DNA of 64,000 nt from Sulfopaludibacter sp035551455 (GCA_035551455.1 DASZMZ010000066.1:1-64000); one strand, 5' to 3'. Numbered from the stretch's first letter, positions 51,026 to 60,169 are shown. Program-made: numbers and translations. Notes: generated by a model from the letters alone, not told the origin.

Positions 51026-52906
51026 CTACTGCACGGCGGTATACAGGGTCTGGGAGCTGTTCACTCCGTTCAAGCTGATCGTGACGGGAATGGCGTCACT
51101 GGCGGAAACGGCGGGGACCGTGACATTGAACTGGTACAGCCCTACCGAGCCCGGCGCGAGACCTTTGTAAGTGATCACAGCCGGCGTAGTTCCGAACAGT
51201 ACCTGCAACGCGCCGGTGAGCACGCTATTCGCCGGCGCAACCTGTCCCGGCAAGGTGTTGGTATCCACCGGACCGAAGCCCACGCCATAAATGGTAATGG
51301 TGTCCCCGGCATGCGCCTGCCGGGAAGTGAAGCCGCTGACCGAATTCGGCGGCATCACGAAAGTGGACCCGTCGGTGAAGACCGCGCCCAGATACTGCTT
51401 GCCACCCACCTTAAATTGCGGCGGCGCATAAACTCCGAATTGCGTGGCGTTCACCGTGAGATTGTAGGTGGAGCTGGTTCCCACCGCCGTGGTGACCGTA
51501 AGCGGCACAGTCCCCTGATTCACAAAGGGCACCAGTACATTCACCTGACCGGGACTGATGTAATCGATTGCCGCCTGCTGCCCGCCGATGGTGACTTCGG
51601 TGCGATCCAGCGAAGTAGGGGCAGTGACGCCGCCGTTGCTGAAATCCGCGCCGGTCCATGAGCGAGTGCTTGCCGAAAGATTGGAACCGTAAATTTCCAC
51701 CCAGGTGCCGGGCGCAACGCTGCTCGAAGCTCCGAAATTCCCAGCCGTGATGACGCCTCCGGCGCTCACCGCGGGAGGCAGTCCCGAGCCGCCGGAACTG
51801 GCCGGCTTAAGCAGGCGGATGACGTTGTTGGCCGTATCGGCGACATAGATATTGCCGCTGCCATCCATCGAAATGCCCGCCGGAAAATTGAGCGACGCCG
51901 AGAGCGCCGCGCCGCCATCGCCGGCATAGGCAAAGCTGTTGTTGCCCGCGATCGTCGTAATGATCCCGCTGGTGGACACCACGCGGATGCGCGCATTATT
52001 GGTGTCGGAGATGTAAACGTTGCCGGCCGAATCCACCGCCACGCCCTTCGGATTATTCAGTTGCGCCAGGGGAAACGCCTTGCCTCCATCGCCCGAGAAA
52101 CCGGGGGTGCCGTTGCCGGCCACGGTAGTGATGATGGCGCCGCTGACCTTTCGGATGACGTGATTGCCACTATCGGCGATGTAGATATTCCCCGAAGGAT
52201 CCACCGCGACGGCCACCGGGTTCTTCAATTGCGCTTTGATGGCGGGCCCATTGTCGCCGTTGTAGCCGGGCGATGTGGTGCCGGCTATGGTGGTGATGAT
52301 TCCAGTGGCGGCTGCGATTTTGCGAATGGCGTTATTGCTGGTGTCGGCGATATAGATATTCCCGGAGGCATCAATGGCCATGCCGGAAGGACGGAACAGT
52401 GAAGCATTCGTAGCCGCTCCTCCATCGCCCCCGTACGTGGTGCCATTGGTCTGGTTGCCGGCGAAGGTGCTGATGTTGCCGTCCGTGGTCACTTTGCGGA
52501 CCACGTTGCTGTTGGTGTCCGAAAAGTAAACCACGCCTTTGGAATCCACTACTACAGCCGAAGGACTATTGACGGTAGCAGCCGTGGCCTTAGCCCCATC
52601 GCCCGTATAGCCACCTACGCCGCTGCCGGCGAAGGTATTGATCTTGCCGTCGGAACCGACGATGCGAATACGCTGATTGGCCTGGTCGGCGATATATAAA
52701 TTGCTGCCGTTCAGCGTGGCGCCCACCGGCAGGCTCAGTTCGGCGGCCGTAGCCGCCCCGGCATCGCCCGCATAGCCCGCCGTGTTGTTGCCGGCTATGG
52801 TGGTGATGGTATATGTGGTGGCCGTCTGACCCCAGGCGGCAGCGAGAAACAGACCGGAGAGTCCCAATTGTCGAAGAAGAGTGCGGTTTAGAGAATGAAT
52901 TGGCAT
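51026..52906 (-). CDS. NHL-repeat beta-propeller protein with TIGR03437 C-terminal domain
   Basis: A 626-residue exported protein. After a signal peptide (to about residue 30) come about seven NHL-like repeats of roughly 55 residues, for example ITTIAGNNTAGYAGDAGAATAAELSLP and GNIYIADTSNNAIRKI, forming a propeller (to about residue 360). The C-terminal part is the TIGR03437 acidobacterial domain: GNFGASSSVAPGTWVEIYGSNLS, VTIGGQQAAIDYISPGQVNVLVP, YGVGFGPVDTNTLPGQ, and a closing IPVTISLNGVNSSQ. The start at 52906 gives the best signal peptide. It is probably a surface or secreted protein; ligand unknown. Confidence 0.88.
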   Translation of the reverse strand: MPIHSLNRTLLRQLGLSGLFLAAAWGQTATTYTITTIAGNNTAGYAGDAGAATAAELSLPVGATLNGSNLYIADQANQRIRIVGSDGKINTFAGSGVGGYTGDGAKATAATVNSPSAVVVDSKGVVYFSDTNSNVVRKVTTDGNISTFAGNQTNGTTYGGDGGAATNASLFRPSGMAIDASGNIYIADTSNNAIRKIAAATGIITTIAGTTSPGYNGDNGPAIKAQLKNPVAVAVDPSGNIYIADSGNHVIRKVSGAIITTVAGNGTPGFSGDGGKAFPLAQLNNPKGVAVDSAGNVYISDTNNARIRVVSTSGIITTIAGNNSFAYAGDGGAALSASLNFPAGISMDGSGNIYVADTANNVIRLLKPASSGGSGLPPAVSAGGVITAGNFGASSSVAPGTWVEIYGSNLSASTRSWTGADFSNGGVTAPTSLDRTEVTIGGQQAAIDYISPGQVNVLVPFVNQGTVPLTVTTAVGTSSTYNLTVNATQFGVYAPPQFKVGGKQYLGAVFTDGSTFVMPPNSVSGFTSRQAHAGDTITIYGVGFGPVDTNTLPGQVAPANSVLTGALQVLFGTTPAVITYKGLAPGSVGLYQFNVTVPAVSASDAIPVTISLNGVNSSQTLYTAVQ

Positions 52907-52998
52907 GCTTTCCACGAACAGTAACATAAATCGACGCACGGGAAAGCCGGCGCGTTTCCGGAATGGCCGATAACGATATAATTCGGACGGGAAGCGGT

Positions 52999-54000
52999 AT
53001 GGGAAAGCTGAGTCTGTTGGCACTCCTCTGTCTGGTGCAGGCGGCGCGGCCGCAGGAGACGCAAACCCGCGGGCCACTGCGATTCCATGGCGAAGCGCAC
53101 GCCGGCGCCGCCGTCACGTCGCCGAATCTGGGCGAGGAAGGCACGCTGGACGTCCTCGAAGGCGGCGGATCGTCGAGAGTCTGGAGCTTCGACGTGGCGG
53201 CAAACGCCTGGTCGCCGGCGGGTATCGCGCCGCAAGCCGTGGGACCGGGGGGAGCCCTGTCCAGCCTCTTCAACGCCTGCGATTACGCATTGGTGGGCGG
53301 CGGCTCACGCAGTTTCTTTTCGACCGGTACCGGCTGCGATTTGCCGTCGAGGCTGGCCGACGCTCCGGCGGCGGCAGGCGACGGTGCCGCGATGGCCACG
53401 GCGCCAGGCTTGCAGGGATCTCCCGTGGATTCCGTATTCGCCCTGCGCGGCGGCGGCACGAGCGACTTCTGGCGGTACAGCATCTCGCAAAACACGTGGA
53501 CGCCAATGCCGGCCACACCGGCGCCTGTGGGGAGCGGCTCGGCCATGGTGGAAGCGGCCTCCTGCGGCGTGATCAACTCCGGCTCGCTGTTCCAGGTCGC
53601 GGCAATTCGGGGCGGCGGCACCAGCGACTTCTGGTGTTTCGACATTACCGGGAATACCTGGCTGACGGCGGGGATTCCCGCGTTGCCGTCGCCGGTCGGA
53701 CCAGGCGGGTCGCTGGCGCAATTACAACGGTTGGGCCAGATTTTCGTATTGCGGGGAGGCGGCAGTTCGGACTTCTGGACGCTGCGGGCGGGAGCCTGGG
53801 TGCAACTGGCTGCCACGCCGGGACCCGTGGACGAAGGCGGCTCGCTGGTGGGGATCAACTACGGGACGGCGAGTCATCGCGATGAGTTATTCGCGCTGCA
53901 GGGTGGCGGCTCGGGCGCGGTGTGGAAATACGACGTGAGTTCGAACGTCTGGACCCAGGTGAGCGAGATTCCGGTGTCCCGTCCGCGGGATGTGCGCTAG
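52999..54000 (+). CDS. Exported kelch-like beta-propeller protein
   Basis: A 333-residue protein with a signal peptide (MGKLSLLALLCLVQAARPQ) and repeated units of about 50 residues of type GGGSSRVWSFDVAANAWSPAGIAP, GGGTSDFWRYSISQNTWTPMPATP and GGGTSDFWCFDITGNTWLTAGIP, the double-Gly plus Trp pattern of kelch blades. Six or seven blades are visible. ATG at 52999 was chosen over 52963 because it starts the signal peptide; TATAAT lies at 52977-52982. A hairpin (GGCGAGG/CCTCGCC) follows at 54010-54029. Confidence 0.8.
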   Translation: MGKLSLLALLCLVQAARPQETQTRGPLRFHGEAHAGAAVTSPNLGEEGTLDVLEGGGSSRVWSFDVAANAWSPAGIAPQAVGPGGALSSLFNACDYALVGGGSRSFFSTGTGCDLPSRLADAPAAAGDGAAMATAPGLQGSPVDSVFALRGGGTSDFWRYSISQNTWTPMPATPAPVGSGSAMVEAASCGVINSGSLFQVAAIRGGGTSDFWCFDITGNTWLTAGIPALPSPVGPGGSLAQLQRLGQIFVLRGGGSSDFWTLRAGAWVQLAATPGPVDEGGSLVGINYGTASHRDELFALQGGGSGAVWKYDVSSNVWTQVSEIPVSRPRDVR

Positions 54001-54009
54001 CCGCCGTAA

Positions 54010-54029
54010 GGCGAGGAGCAGACCTCGCC
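54010..54029 (+). terminator. Hairpin after kelch-like gene
   Basis: GGCGAGG and CCTCGCC form a perfect 7-bp stem with a 6-nt loop, 9 bp after the stop at 54000. No T-run follows immediately. Confidence 0.45.
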
Positions 54030-54058
54030 ACGCTGCGGTATCTTAATTTGAAGCCCCG

Positions 54059-54766
54059 ATGATCACTCAGGTTCTGATCGCCATCCTCACCTTCGCGGCC
54101 AGCGGAATCGCTTTCTGGATTTCGGCGCGATTGCGCCGCGATAACCGGAAGAGCCGGAATTGGCCCACCGTATCGGGTCAGATCGTCGAACGCGGCATCG
54201 AGAGCCTTCAGACCGACGGGCGCGCCTTCACCCCGAAGGTGAAATATTCCTACACGGTCGCCGGCAAGGAATACGCCGGCCAACAGCTTTACCGGACGGG
54301 CCGTGTGGGCTCCACCCAAAAGCCCGCCCAGCGGCTCGCCGACGGACTGCCCACCACCCTCCCGGTGCACTACAATCCCGAGAATCCCGGCGAGGCATTC
54401 CTCCTGGCAAATCCGAGCCGTATCCTCTGGATTGCGACCGCCTTCGCCATCGGCGCCTTCCTCTGGGGCTTGATGGCAACTGCTGACGCTCGCCGCCCGC
54501 TAACACCCGCGAGAGAGTCGTCAGTCCGGAGGCGCAATGCCGCCTGCCAAGGGCCTAGTGCGGCAGCGCGAACGCCACGATCGCAGACCCGGAGGGAGCC
54601 CCGTTCTTCCCTCCCCCGCACACGATTACCACATACTCGCGGCCATCGATCTCGTAAATGGACGGAGTCGCATTCCCCGCGGCGGGCAGCACCGTTTCCC
54701 AGAGCAGCTTGCCCGTCAATTTATCGAACGCCCGGAACTTCTTATCGAAATTGCTCGCCCCGATAA
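54059..54766 (+). CDS. DUF3592 domain protein, with doubtful C-terminal extension
   Basis: Residues 1-145 look like a DUF3592 protein: an N-terminal membrane segment (VLIAILTFAASGIAFWI), the extracellular part WPTVSGQIVERGIES, TPKVKYSYTVAGKEYAGQQLYRTGRVGST and LPVHYNPENPGEAFLLANPS, and a second membrane segment ending in LWGLMA. After that the frame continues for about 90 residues of Arg/Ser/Pro-rich sequence that is antisense to the PQQ gene over 212 bp. In another frame a stop occurs near 54502 (reading WQLLTLAAR), so a lost base near 54480 or a real long tail are both possible. Function unknown. Confidence 0.6.
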   Translation: MITQVLIAILTFAASGIAFWISARLRRDNRKSRNWPTVSGQIVERGIESLQTDGRAFTPKVKYSYTVAGKEYAGQQLYRTGRVGSTQKPAQRLADGLPTTLPVHYNPENPGEAFLLANPSRILWIATAFAIGAFLWGLMATADARRPLTPARESSVRRRNAACQGPSAAARTPRSQTRREPRSSLPRTRLPHTRGHRSRKWTESHSPRRAAPFPRAACPSIYRTPGTSYRNCSPR

Positions 54767-56594
54767 ACAGCAGACCACTCGCAGTCACCACCGGACCGCC
54801 ATAGTTGTCACTCCCGGTGTTCTTCAACCCCTTGGCGACCAGCTCGGGATACTCGCCCAAGGGGATCTGCCATCGAATTTCACCCTTGGCCAGATCGATC
54901 GCGTTGAGCGTGCCCCACGGAGGCGTGAGCGGCGGGTAGCCTTCCTGATCGCGGAACAGGATGTACCCTTCGTTCCGATATTTCTGCCAGTTCGCATCCG
55001 GCGCGCTGGGAGCGGCCATTCCGGGATCGCGACCCGTGACCAGAAAGTCGACGATCTCCTCCACCCCGCGGCCCAGATGCGAGAAGCCCGGCATGCGGCC
55101 CGTGCCTTCCCGAATCACCGACGCCAGTTCGGCGCGCGACCGGCGCTGCCCGACGTCCACCAGCGAGGGAAACTGCGGCGACCCCTTACGATCGTCGCCA
55201 TGGCAATCCGCGCAGTTGTTCTTATACAGCGATGCCGTGTCGTGCGTGACCATGCGGATGATCCACGGCTGCTCGTTGGAGTTGACGTACAACAGATTGG
55301 TGGCCGGGTCGAAGGCCGCGCCGCCCCATTCGCCTCCGCCGTCGGTGCCGGGAAAAAGGATCGTCCCGCGCCCGCTCGGCGGCGTGTAGATGCCCTGGGA
55401 ATCCAGCTTGCGGAAGATGTCGAGCACCGCGGCATGCGCCTCAGGCGTCCTATTCGTAATGATGGCTTCGTCGAACGTCTGCCGCGTAAACGGCGGCGGT
55501 TTGACCGGGTAGGGTTGCTCGGCGGCCAGCTTTTCGCCATCCAGCGGCGACGGCGGAGCCTTGCGGTAAGCGATGGGAAACAGCGGCTTGCCCGTCCGCC
55601 GATCCAGCAGAAAGACGTAGCCGCTCTTGGTGATCTGCGCCACGGCGTCGACCGGGCGGCCATTCCGCGTGACGGTGACCAGGCTGGGCGCCGCCGGAAA
55701 ATCCAGGTCCCACACGTCGTGGCGCACTCCCTGGAAATGCCAGATCCGCCGCCCGGTGCGGGCATCCAGCGCCAGGACGCAGTTGGCGAACAGGTTGTCG
55801 CCCACCCGGTTTGCGCCGTAGAAATCGAAGGAGGCGGAGCCGGTGGCCGCGAACACCATCCCGAGTTTCGGGTCGATCGAGAGGCCCGCCCAGGCATTGG
55901 CGCCGCCCGATATTTCGTAGGCGTTCTTGGGCCAAGTCGCATAACCGAACTCGCCCGGATATGGGATCGTGTGGAAGATCCACCGCATCTTGCCGGTGTG
56001 CACGTCGAACGCGCGGATGTGGCCGGGAGTGCCGGGCAGCGTCTCCGGGACGGTGCTGCCCAGAATGATCATGTCCTCGAAGATCACGCCGGGACTGCTG
56101 GCGCTGATGCTCGCCGAGGCGGCGGGACGTCCCAGGTTCTCCCGCAGGTCGATGCGTCCGGCAGTGCCGAACGATGCGATCGGGCGTCCGGTCCGCTTAT
56201 CGAGAGCGTAGAGGAAATTGCGCCAGGTGACGAAGACGCGGTCCTGGTAGACCGTCACGCCGCGGTGTCGATAGCGGCGCTGCGGACCGGCGCCTTCGGC
56301 CGGGTCGAACTTCCAGATTTCGCGCCCGGTGGCGGCATCCAGCGCGACCACTTTGAGGGTCGGCGTAGTGGCGAAAAGCATCCCATCCACCACGATGGGG
56401 TTGCTCTGCATCTCGGAGTCTTTAAACGCGTCGTGCGAGTCGTACGACCAGGCCACTTGCAGCTTGCCGATGTTGGCAGGGCTAATCTGGGTCGACGGGG
56501 AGTACCGAATATTATAAGGACCGCCATTGACCGGCCAGTCGCGATCGGCCGCGTGTAGGGCGGCAAGTGAGAAAATCAGGAATTTGGCAATCAC
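54555..56594 (-). CDS. PQQ-dependent dehydrogenase with c-type haem domain
   Basis: A 679-residue exported quinoprotein. The start is GTG at 56594, giving a signal peptide (VIAKFLIFSLAALHAADRDWP). Beta-propeller blades show the W-motif style VVALDAATGREIWKFDP, LDKRTGRPIASFG and LDARTGRRIWHFQG. A c-type haem site is C461-x-x-C464-H465 (NNCADCHGDDRKG) in a loop, with a methionine in GRMPGFSHLG as possible sixth ligand. The end returns to the propeller (FDKLTGKLLWETVLPAAGNATPSIYE). The layout is that of membrane-type or soluble PQQ-alcohol/glucose dehydrogenases; the substrate is unknown. It is divergent from the Gfo/Idh gene. Confidence 0.92.
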   Translation of the reverse strand: MIAKFLIFSLAALHAADRDWPVNGGPYNIRYSPSTQISPANIGKLQVAWSYDSHDAFKDSEMQSNPIVVDGMLFATTPTLKVVALDAATGREIWKFDPAEGAGPQRRYRHRGVTVYQDRVFVTWRNFLYALDKRTGRPIASFGTAGRIDLRENLGRPAASASISASSPGVIFEDMIILGSTVPETLPGTPGHIRAFDVHTGKMRWIFHTIPYPGEFGYATWPKNAYEISGGANAWAGLSIDPKLGMVFAATGSASFDFYGANRVGDNLFANCVLALDARTGRRIWHFQGVRHDVWDLDFPAAPSLVTVTRNGRPVDAVAQITKSGYVFLLDRRTGKPLFPIAYRKAPPSPLDGEKLAAEQPYPVKPPPFTRQTFDEAIITNRTPEAHAAVLDIFRKLDSQGIYTPPSGRGTILFPGTDGGGEWGGAAFDPATNLLYVNSNEQPWIIRMVTHDTASLYKNNCADCHGDDRKGSPQFPSLVDVGQRRSRAELASVIREGTGRMPGFSHLGRGVEEIVDFLVTGRDPGMAAPSAPDANWQKYRNEGYILFRDQEGYPPLTPPWGTLNAIDLAKGEIRWQIPLGEYPELVAKGLKNTGSDNYGGPVVTASGLLFIGASNFDKKFRAFDKLTGKLLWETVLPAAGNATPSIYEIDGREYVVIVCGGGKNGAPSGSAIVAFALPH

Positions 56595-56627
56595 GCAGGA
56601 AGATTCTACCGCAGCGGGGCCGGTCGT

Positions 56628-56633
56628 TATAAT
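56628..56633 (+). promoter_or_regulatory. Consensus -10 box (TATAAT) seven bases before the Gfo/Idh start
   Basis: A perfect TATAAT ends 7 nt before ATG at 56641, with no Shine-Dalgarno between. Transcription would begin at or one base before the start codon. No clear -35 is visible. Confidence 0.45.
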
Positions 56634-56640
56634 AGCTGCG

Positions 56641-57654
56641 ATGAGACTTGCGGTGCTAGGCCTGGGGTTCATGGGCAGTACCCATGTAGCGGCGATGCGC
56701 GGGTTGCCGGGCGTGGAACTGGCGGCGGTGTATAGCAGCGACGAGAATAAGCTGGCGGGCGACCTGTCGGGAGTGCAGGGCAATCTCGGCGGTCCCGGCG
56801 AACGGCTGGATTTTTCGACCGTCCGTAAGTACACCGAGATCGAGGACGTACTGGCCGATTCGAAGATCGACGCCATCGATATCTGCCTGCCCACATATCT
56901 GCACGATACCGTTGCCGTGGAAGCGCTGCGGGCCGGCAAGCACGTGCTCGTCGAGAAGCCGATGGCGCTCGACCCGTACGGCGCCGACCGCATGATCAAC
57001 GCCGCCCGCCGCTACAAGCGAACGCTGATGACGGCGCAGGTGCTGCGTTTCTTCCCCGAATATATGGCGCTTCGCGAGGCCCTCTGCGACGGCAAACTGG
57101 GACGCTGCCGCTTCGGCATGTTCCGCCGCCAGTGCGCCGCGCCCCTGTGGGGCGGCTGGCTGCAGGACGCGGAGAAGAGCGGCGGCGGGGCCTTCGACCT
57201 GCTGATTCACGATGTCGACATGTGCCTGTACCTGTTCGGCAAACCGCGGGCCGTCTGCGCGTCGGGCTACTGCCACCCGGCCATGGGAATCGATTGCATG
57301 GACGCGCAGTTGTTCTACGACGATGGCGTCATACAGGTGAGCGGCGGCTGGCGCAATGCGCCGGAATATCCGTTTAGTATGGAGTACAGCGTGACCCTGG
57401 ACGGGGGCACGGTGGAGTACAGTTCTCTCGGCCATCCGCCCATCGTTTACGGAGCGAAGGGCGGGTCGGAAGCGCTGAAGCTGAACGCGCAGGACGGCTA
57501 TGCCGCGGAAATCGGCTACTTCGCGCAGTGCTGCGACGCGGCCACGCCGCCGGTATTGTGTCCTCCGGCCGATTCGGCGGACGCCGTGAAATTGATGCGC
57601 CTGATCTTGGAATCGCGCAATCGCAATGGAGCGAAAATGATATGCACTCTCTAG
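56641..57654 (+). CDS. Gfo/Idh/MocA family oxidoreductase
   Basis: A 337-residue NAD(P)-dependent sugar oxidoreductase. The Rossmann motif is LGLGFMGSTHVAAM (5-18), the catalytic EKP is in HVLVEKPMALDPYGADRM (E105-K106-P107), and FDLLIHDVDMCLYLFG has the family's DxxxHxxD-like site (D-L-L-I-H-D-V-D). The inositol/amino-sugar substrate is not evident. The ATG at 56641 is preceded by TATAAT. Its last 13 bp overlap the start of the TIM-barrel isomerase, so the two are translationally coupled. Confidence 0.93.
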   Translation: MRLAVLGLGFMGSTHVAAMRGLPGVELAAVYSSDENKLAGDLSGVQGNLGGPGERLDFSTVRKYTEIEDVLADSKIDAIDICLPTYLHDTVAVEALRAGKHVLVEKPMALDPYGADRMINAARRYKRTLMTAQVLRFFPEYMALREALCDGKLGRCRFGMFRRQCAAPLWGGWLQDAEKSGGGAFDLLIHDVDMCLYLFGKPRAVCASGYCHPAMGIDCMDAQLFYDDGVIQVSGGWRNAPEYPFSMEYSVTLDGGTVEYSSLGHPPIVYGAKGGSEALKLNAQDGYAAEIGYFAQCCDAATPPVLCPPADSADAVKLMRLILESRNRNGAKMICTL

Positions 57655-58466
57655 AACCCCTGGAGCCAGGGGTGATGTTTTGGGCCGGTCGAGATTCACT
57701 GGATGACGTCCGGAGCGCCGGCGTACGCTGCGGCCAACTCGGACTGCCGGGCGGCATGGAACTCTCCGATGCGGCGGCGGCGGAATGGAAACAGTCGCTG
57801 GACGCGGCCCAGTTCACGCTGGTAACCGTGTTCGCCGCCTACGATGGCGAGAGCTATGCCGATATCCCGACGGTGCAGCAGACCGTGGGCTTCATCCCGC
57901 GGGCAACCCGCGCCGAGCGCGAGCAGCGCACCTATGCGGTCAGCGATTTCGCGGCCAAACTGGGCGTGAAGAGCATTGCCTGCCACATCGGCTTCGTGCC
58001 TGAGGACGAAGCGGACGAAGACTACGTGGCCGTCCGTGACCTCGTGCGCCGCGTCTGCGATCATGCGTCGGCCCACGGTCAGAGTTTCGCGCTGGAGACC
58101 GGACAGGAGCGCGCCGACGTGCTGCTGCGCTTCCTGGCCGATTGCCAACGGCCGAATCTCGGCATCAATTTCGACCCGGCCAATCTGATCCTCTACGGGA
58201 CCGGCGAACCCATCGCGGCGCTGCGCACGCTGGCGGCCCACCTGATCTCGGTCCACTGCAAAGATGGCGACTGGCCTCCGAAGGACGTGCCCGGCGCGCT
58301 CGGCAGCGAGCGTGCCCTGGGACAGGGCTCGGTAGGCATCGACCGCTTCGTGAAGACCCTGGCCGAAATCGGCTTCACCGGCCCGTTAAACGTGGAACGC
58401 GAAGGCGCCTCGCCCGGCCAATGGCTCCAGGACCTCACCGCCGCAGTCCAACTCCTCCGGAAGTAG
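57642..58466 (+). CDS. TIM-barrel sugar phosphate isomerase/epimerase
   Basis: A 274-residue protein of the xylose-isomerase-like TIM-barrel family. Metal-binding residues are in the family positions: ALETGQERADVLLRFLADCQRPNLGINFDPANLILYG (E in ALETG, D in INFDPAN), HLISVHCKDGDW and the final LNVEREG. The coupled Gfo/Idh gene suggests the pair acts on the same sugar or inositol derivative, oxidised by one and isomerised by the other. The start overlaps the previous gene by 13 bp. Confidence 0.9.
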   Translation: MHSLEPLEPGVMFWAGRDSLDDVRSAGVRCGQLGLPGGMELSDAAAAEWKQSLDAAQFTLVTVFAAYDGESYADIPTVQQTVGFIPRATRAEREQRTYAVSDFAAKLGVKSIACHIGFVPEDEADEDYVAVRDLVRRVCDHASAHGQSFALETGQERADVLLRFLADCQRPNLGINFDPANLILYGTGEPIAALRTLAAHLISVHCKDGDWPPKDVPGALGSERALGQGSVGIDRFVKTLAEIGFTGPLNVEREGASPGQWLQDLTAAVQLLRK

Positions 58467-58469
58467 GAT

Positions 58470-58491
58470 AGACGATCGGCTTCCGTCGTCT
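58470..58491. terminator. Hairpin between convergent isomerase and kinase genes
   Basis: AGACGA and TCGTCT form a 6-bp stem with a 10-nt loop in the 36-bp spacer. It may terminate one or both transcripts; no T-run follows. Confidence 0.35.
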
Positions 58492-58502
58492 GTCCTGCCG
58501 AA

Positions 58503-60169
58503 CTACTTCTTCACCGTGACCGTCTGGTCGCCGTCCACGTACGCCACGTACGTGGATCCGGCCGCCGCAGCCACGTCTTTCGGATGCTTCGTGCCCGAGA
58601 TTTCGAGCGGCCTGCCCTTCTCGTCTCCACCCTTCACCGCGGCGGCGCGGACGGCAAGTTTCGTGCCTCCCGGAATCGCCGCGTCTTTCAGCCGGTAAGT
58701 GATGTGCGCGCCGCCGATCAGCTTCTTATGGGCGGCCGTCACCACCTGCCCGCTAACCACGGCGCCTTCGGGCAGCACTACGTTATTGCCGATCCGGAAT
58801 TCTCGCGACACCGTGAATCGCAGAGCCTGATCCGCGGGAGCATCGGCCGCGACATCCTCCGCCAGCTTGAGCGAAATCGGCATCCCGTCCGACACCACCA
58901 CGGTCTGCACTGCGGCCACTGGAGCGGGAGGCGGAGCAGGCGCCGCGGCCACCACCGGCGGGGGCGATGCCGGAATGGCAGCAGCGGAGTGGTCACGGGC
59001 ACGACGGCGGGCGTGGTCGGCGCCGGCGCAGAGACCACCTTCTTGGGAATCGCAGTCCTCACGGGCGGCGGCGTGGGAACGGTCGCCGCGGGCGTCTCCA
59101 CGACTGGCGGCGGTGTCTCCAAAATGGGCGCGGGTGGAGGCGTCATCTGCACAACGATCGCGGGCGGCCGCGGCTTCGGCCGAGTCATCACCCAGATGCC
59201 GCCGACGGCCAAAAGCAGCACCGCTACCCCGCCCCCGATCCACGCGTAGGGCGGTTTCGCTTTCCGCGGCGCGGCCGTTTCCGGCGGCAGCGTGAGGAAA
59301 AGCGTCCCCGAATCCGAGTCGCGCTTGAGCATACTCAGCGCGGCGCGAACGGCTTGCATGGATTGCCACCGCTCATCGCGCTTCTTCCGCAGGCACCGCT
59401 CCACGATGTTCTGCAGCGAGGGCGGCACCCCTTCGTGATGCGTCAGCGGGCGAGCCTCGTCGCGCAGAATCGAACTGAGCGTGGAAATGGTGGAATCGCC
59501 GCTGAACGCGCGTTCGCCGGTGACCATCTCGTGCAGCATAGCGCCGAACGCGAATACGTCCGACCGCGCGTCCACAGGCTTGCCTTCGGCCTGTTCCGGC
59601 GACATGTAGCTGACGGTGCCCAGAATGGAGCCCTCCACCGTCAACGGTGTACCGACCGTCTGCGTTTCGTCGCCGAGCGAGACATCCTCGCCGGTGGGGG
59701 CCATCAGTTTGGCGAGGCCGAAGTCCAGCACCTTGACGAGTCCGGCATCGGTGACCATCACGTTGCCCGGCTTGAGATCGCGATGCACAATTCCGGCGCC
59801 GTGGGCCGCTTCCAGCGCACTGGCCACCTGCACGGCGTAGTCGAGCACGACGGAGAGCGGCAGACCGTCCTTCGGGATCAGATCGCCCAGCGTTTTGCCG
59901 GATACGAACTCCATCACCAGGCATTCGCCGTCTCCCGAAGAGACGATGTCGTGGATGGTGATGATGTTGGGATGGTTCAACGCGGAGGCGGCCTGTGCTT
60001 CCTGCATGAATCGCATGCGGCGCTCCTCGGTGCCGGCGTGCGCGCCGGAGAGCACCTTGATAGCCACCGTCCGGTTGAGCCGGGTATCCTGGGCCTTATA
60101 GATTTCCCCCATGCCACCCGCGCCGAGCTTCTGGGTGATGTTGTAATGCGAGATCGTCCGGCCAACCAT
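58503..60169 (-). pseudogene. Membrane Ser/Thr protein kinase, interrupted by a frameshift
   Basis: Two overlapping frames make one protein of about 555 residues. The kinase domain (about 9-265) has the G-loop LGAGGMGEIYKAQD, K38 (VAIKVL), HRDLKPGN with D131, DFGLAK at 149-153, and SYMSPEQAEG. A membrane helix follows (about 308-328), then a Pro/Ala/Thr/Val-rich linker. In the linker near 58985 the frame breaks (VVPVTTP continuing as AAIPASPPPVVAAAP), consistent with one lost base. The second frame ends in an extracytoplasmic beta domain (LKLAEDVAADAPADQALRFTVSREF to VAYVDGDQTVTVKK). If the break is real, the cell makes a kinase without its sensor part. The start has AGAAGGGA upstream. Confidence 0.85.

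Noticed and set aside
54537..56558. A 673-codon open frame on the plus strand opposite the PQQ dehydrogenase gene
   Set aside because: Arg/His/Pro-rich translation without domains; the minus strand encodes a clear PQQ/cytochrome c enzyme.
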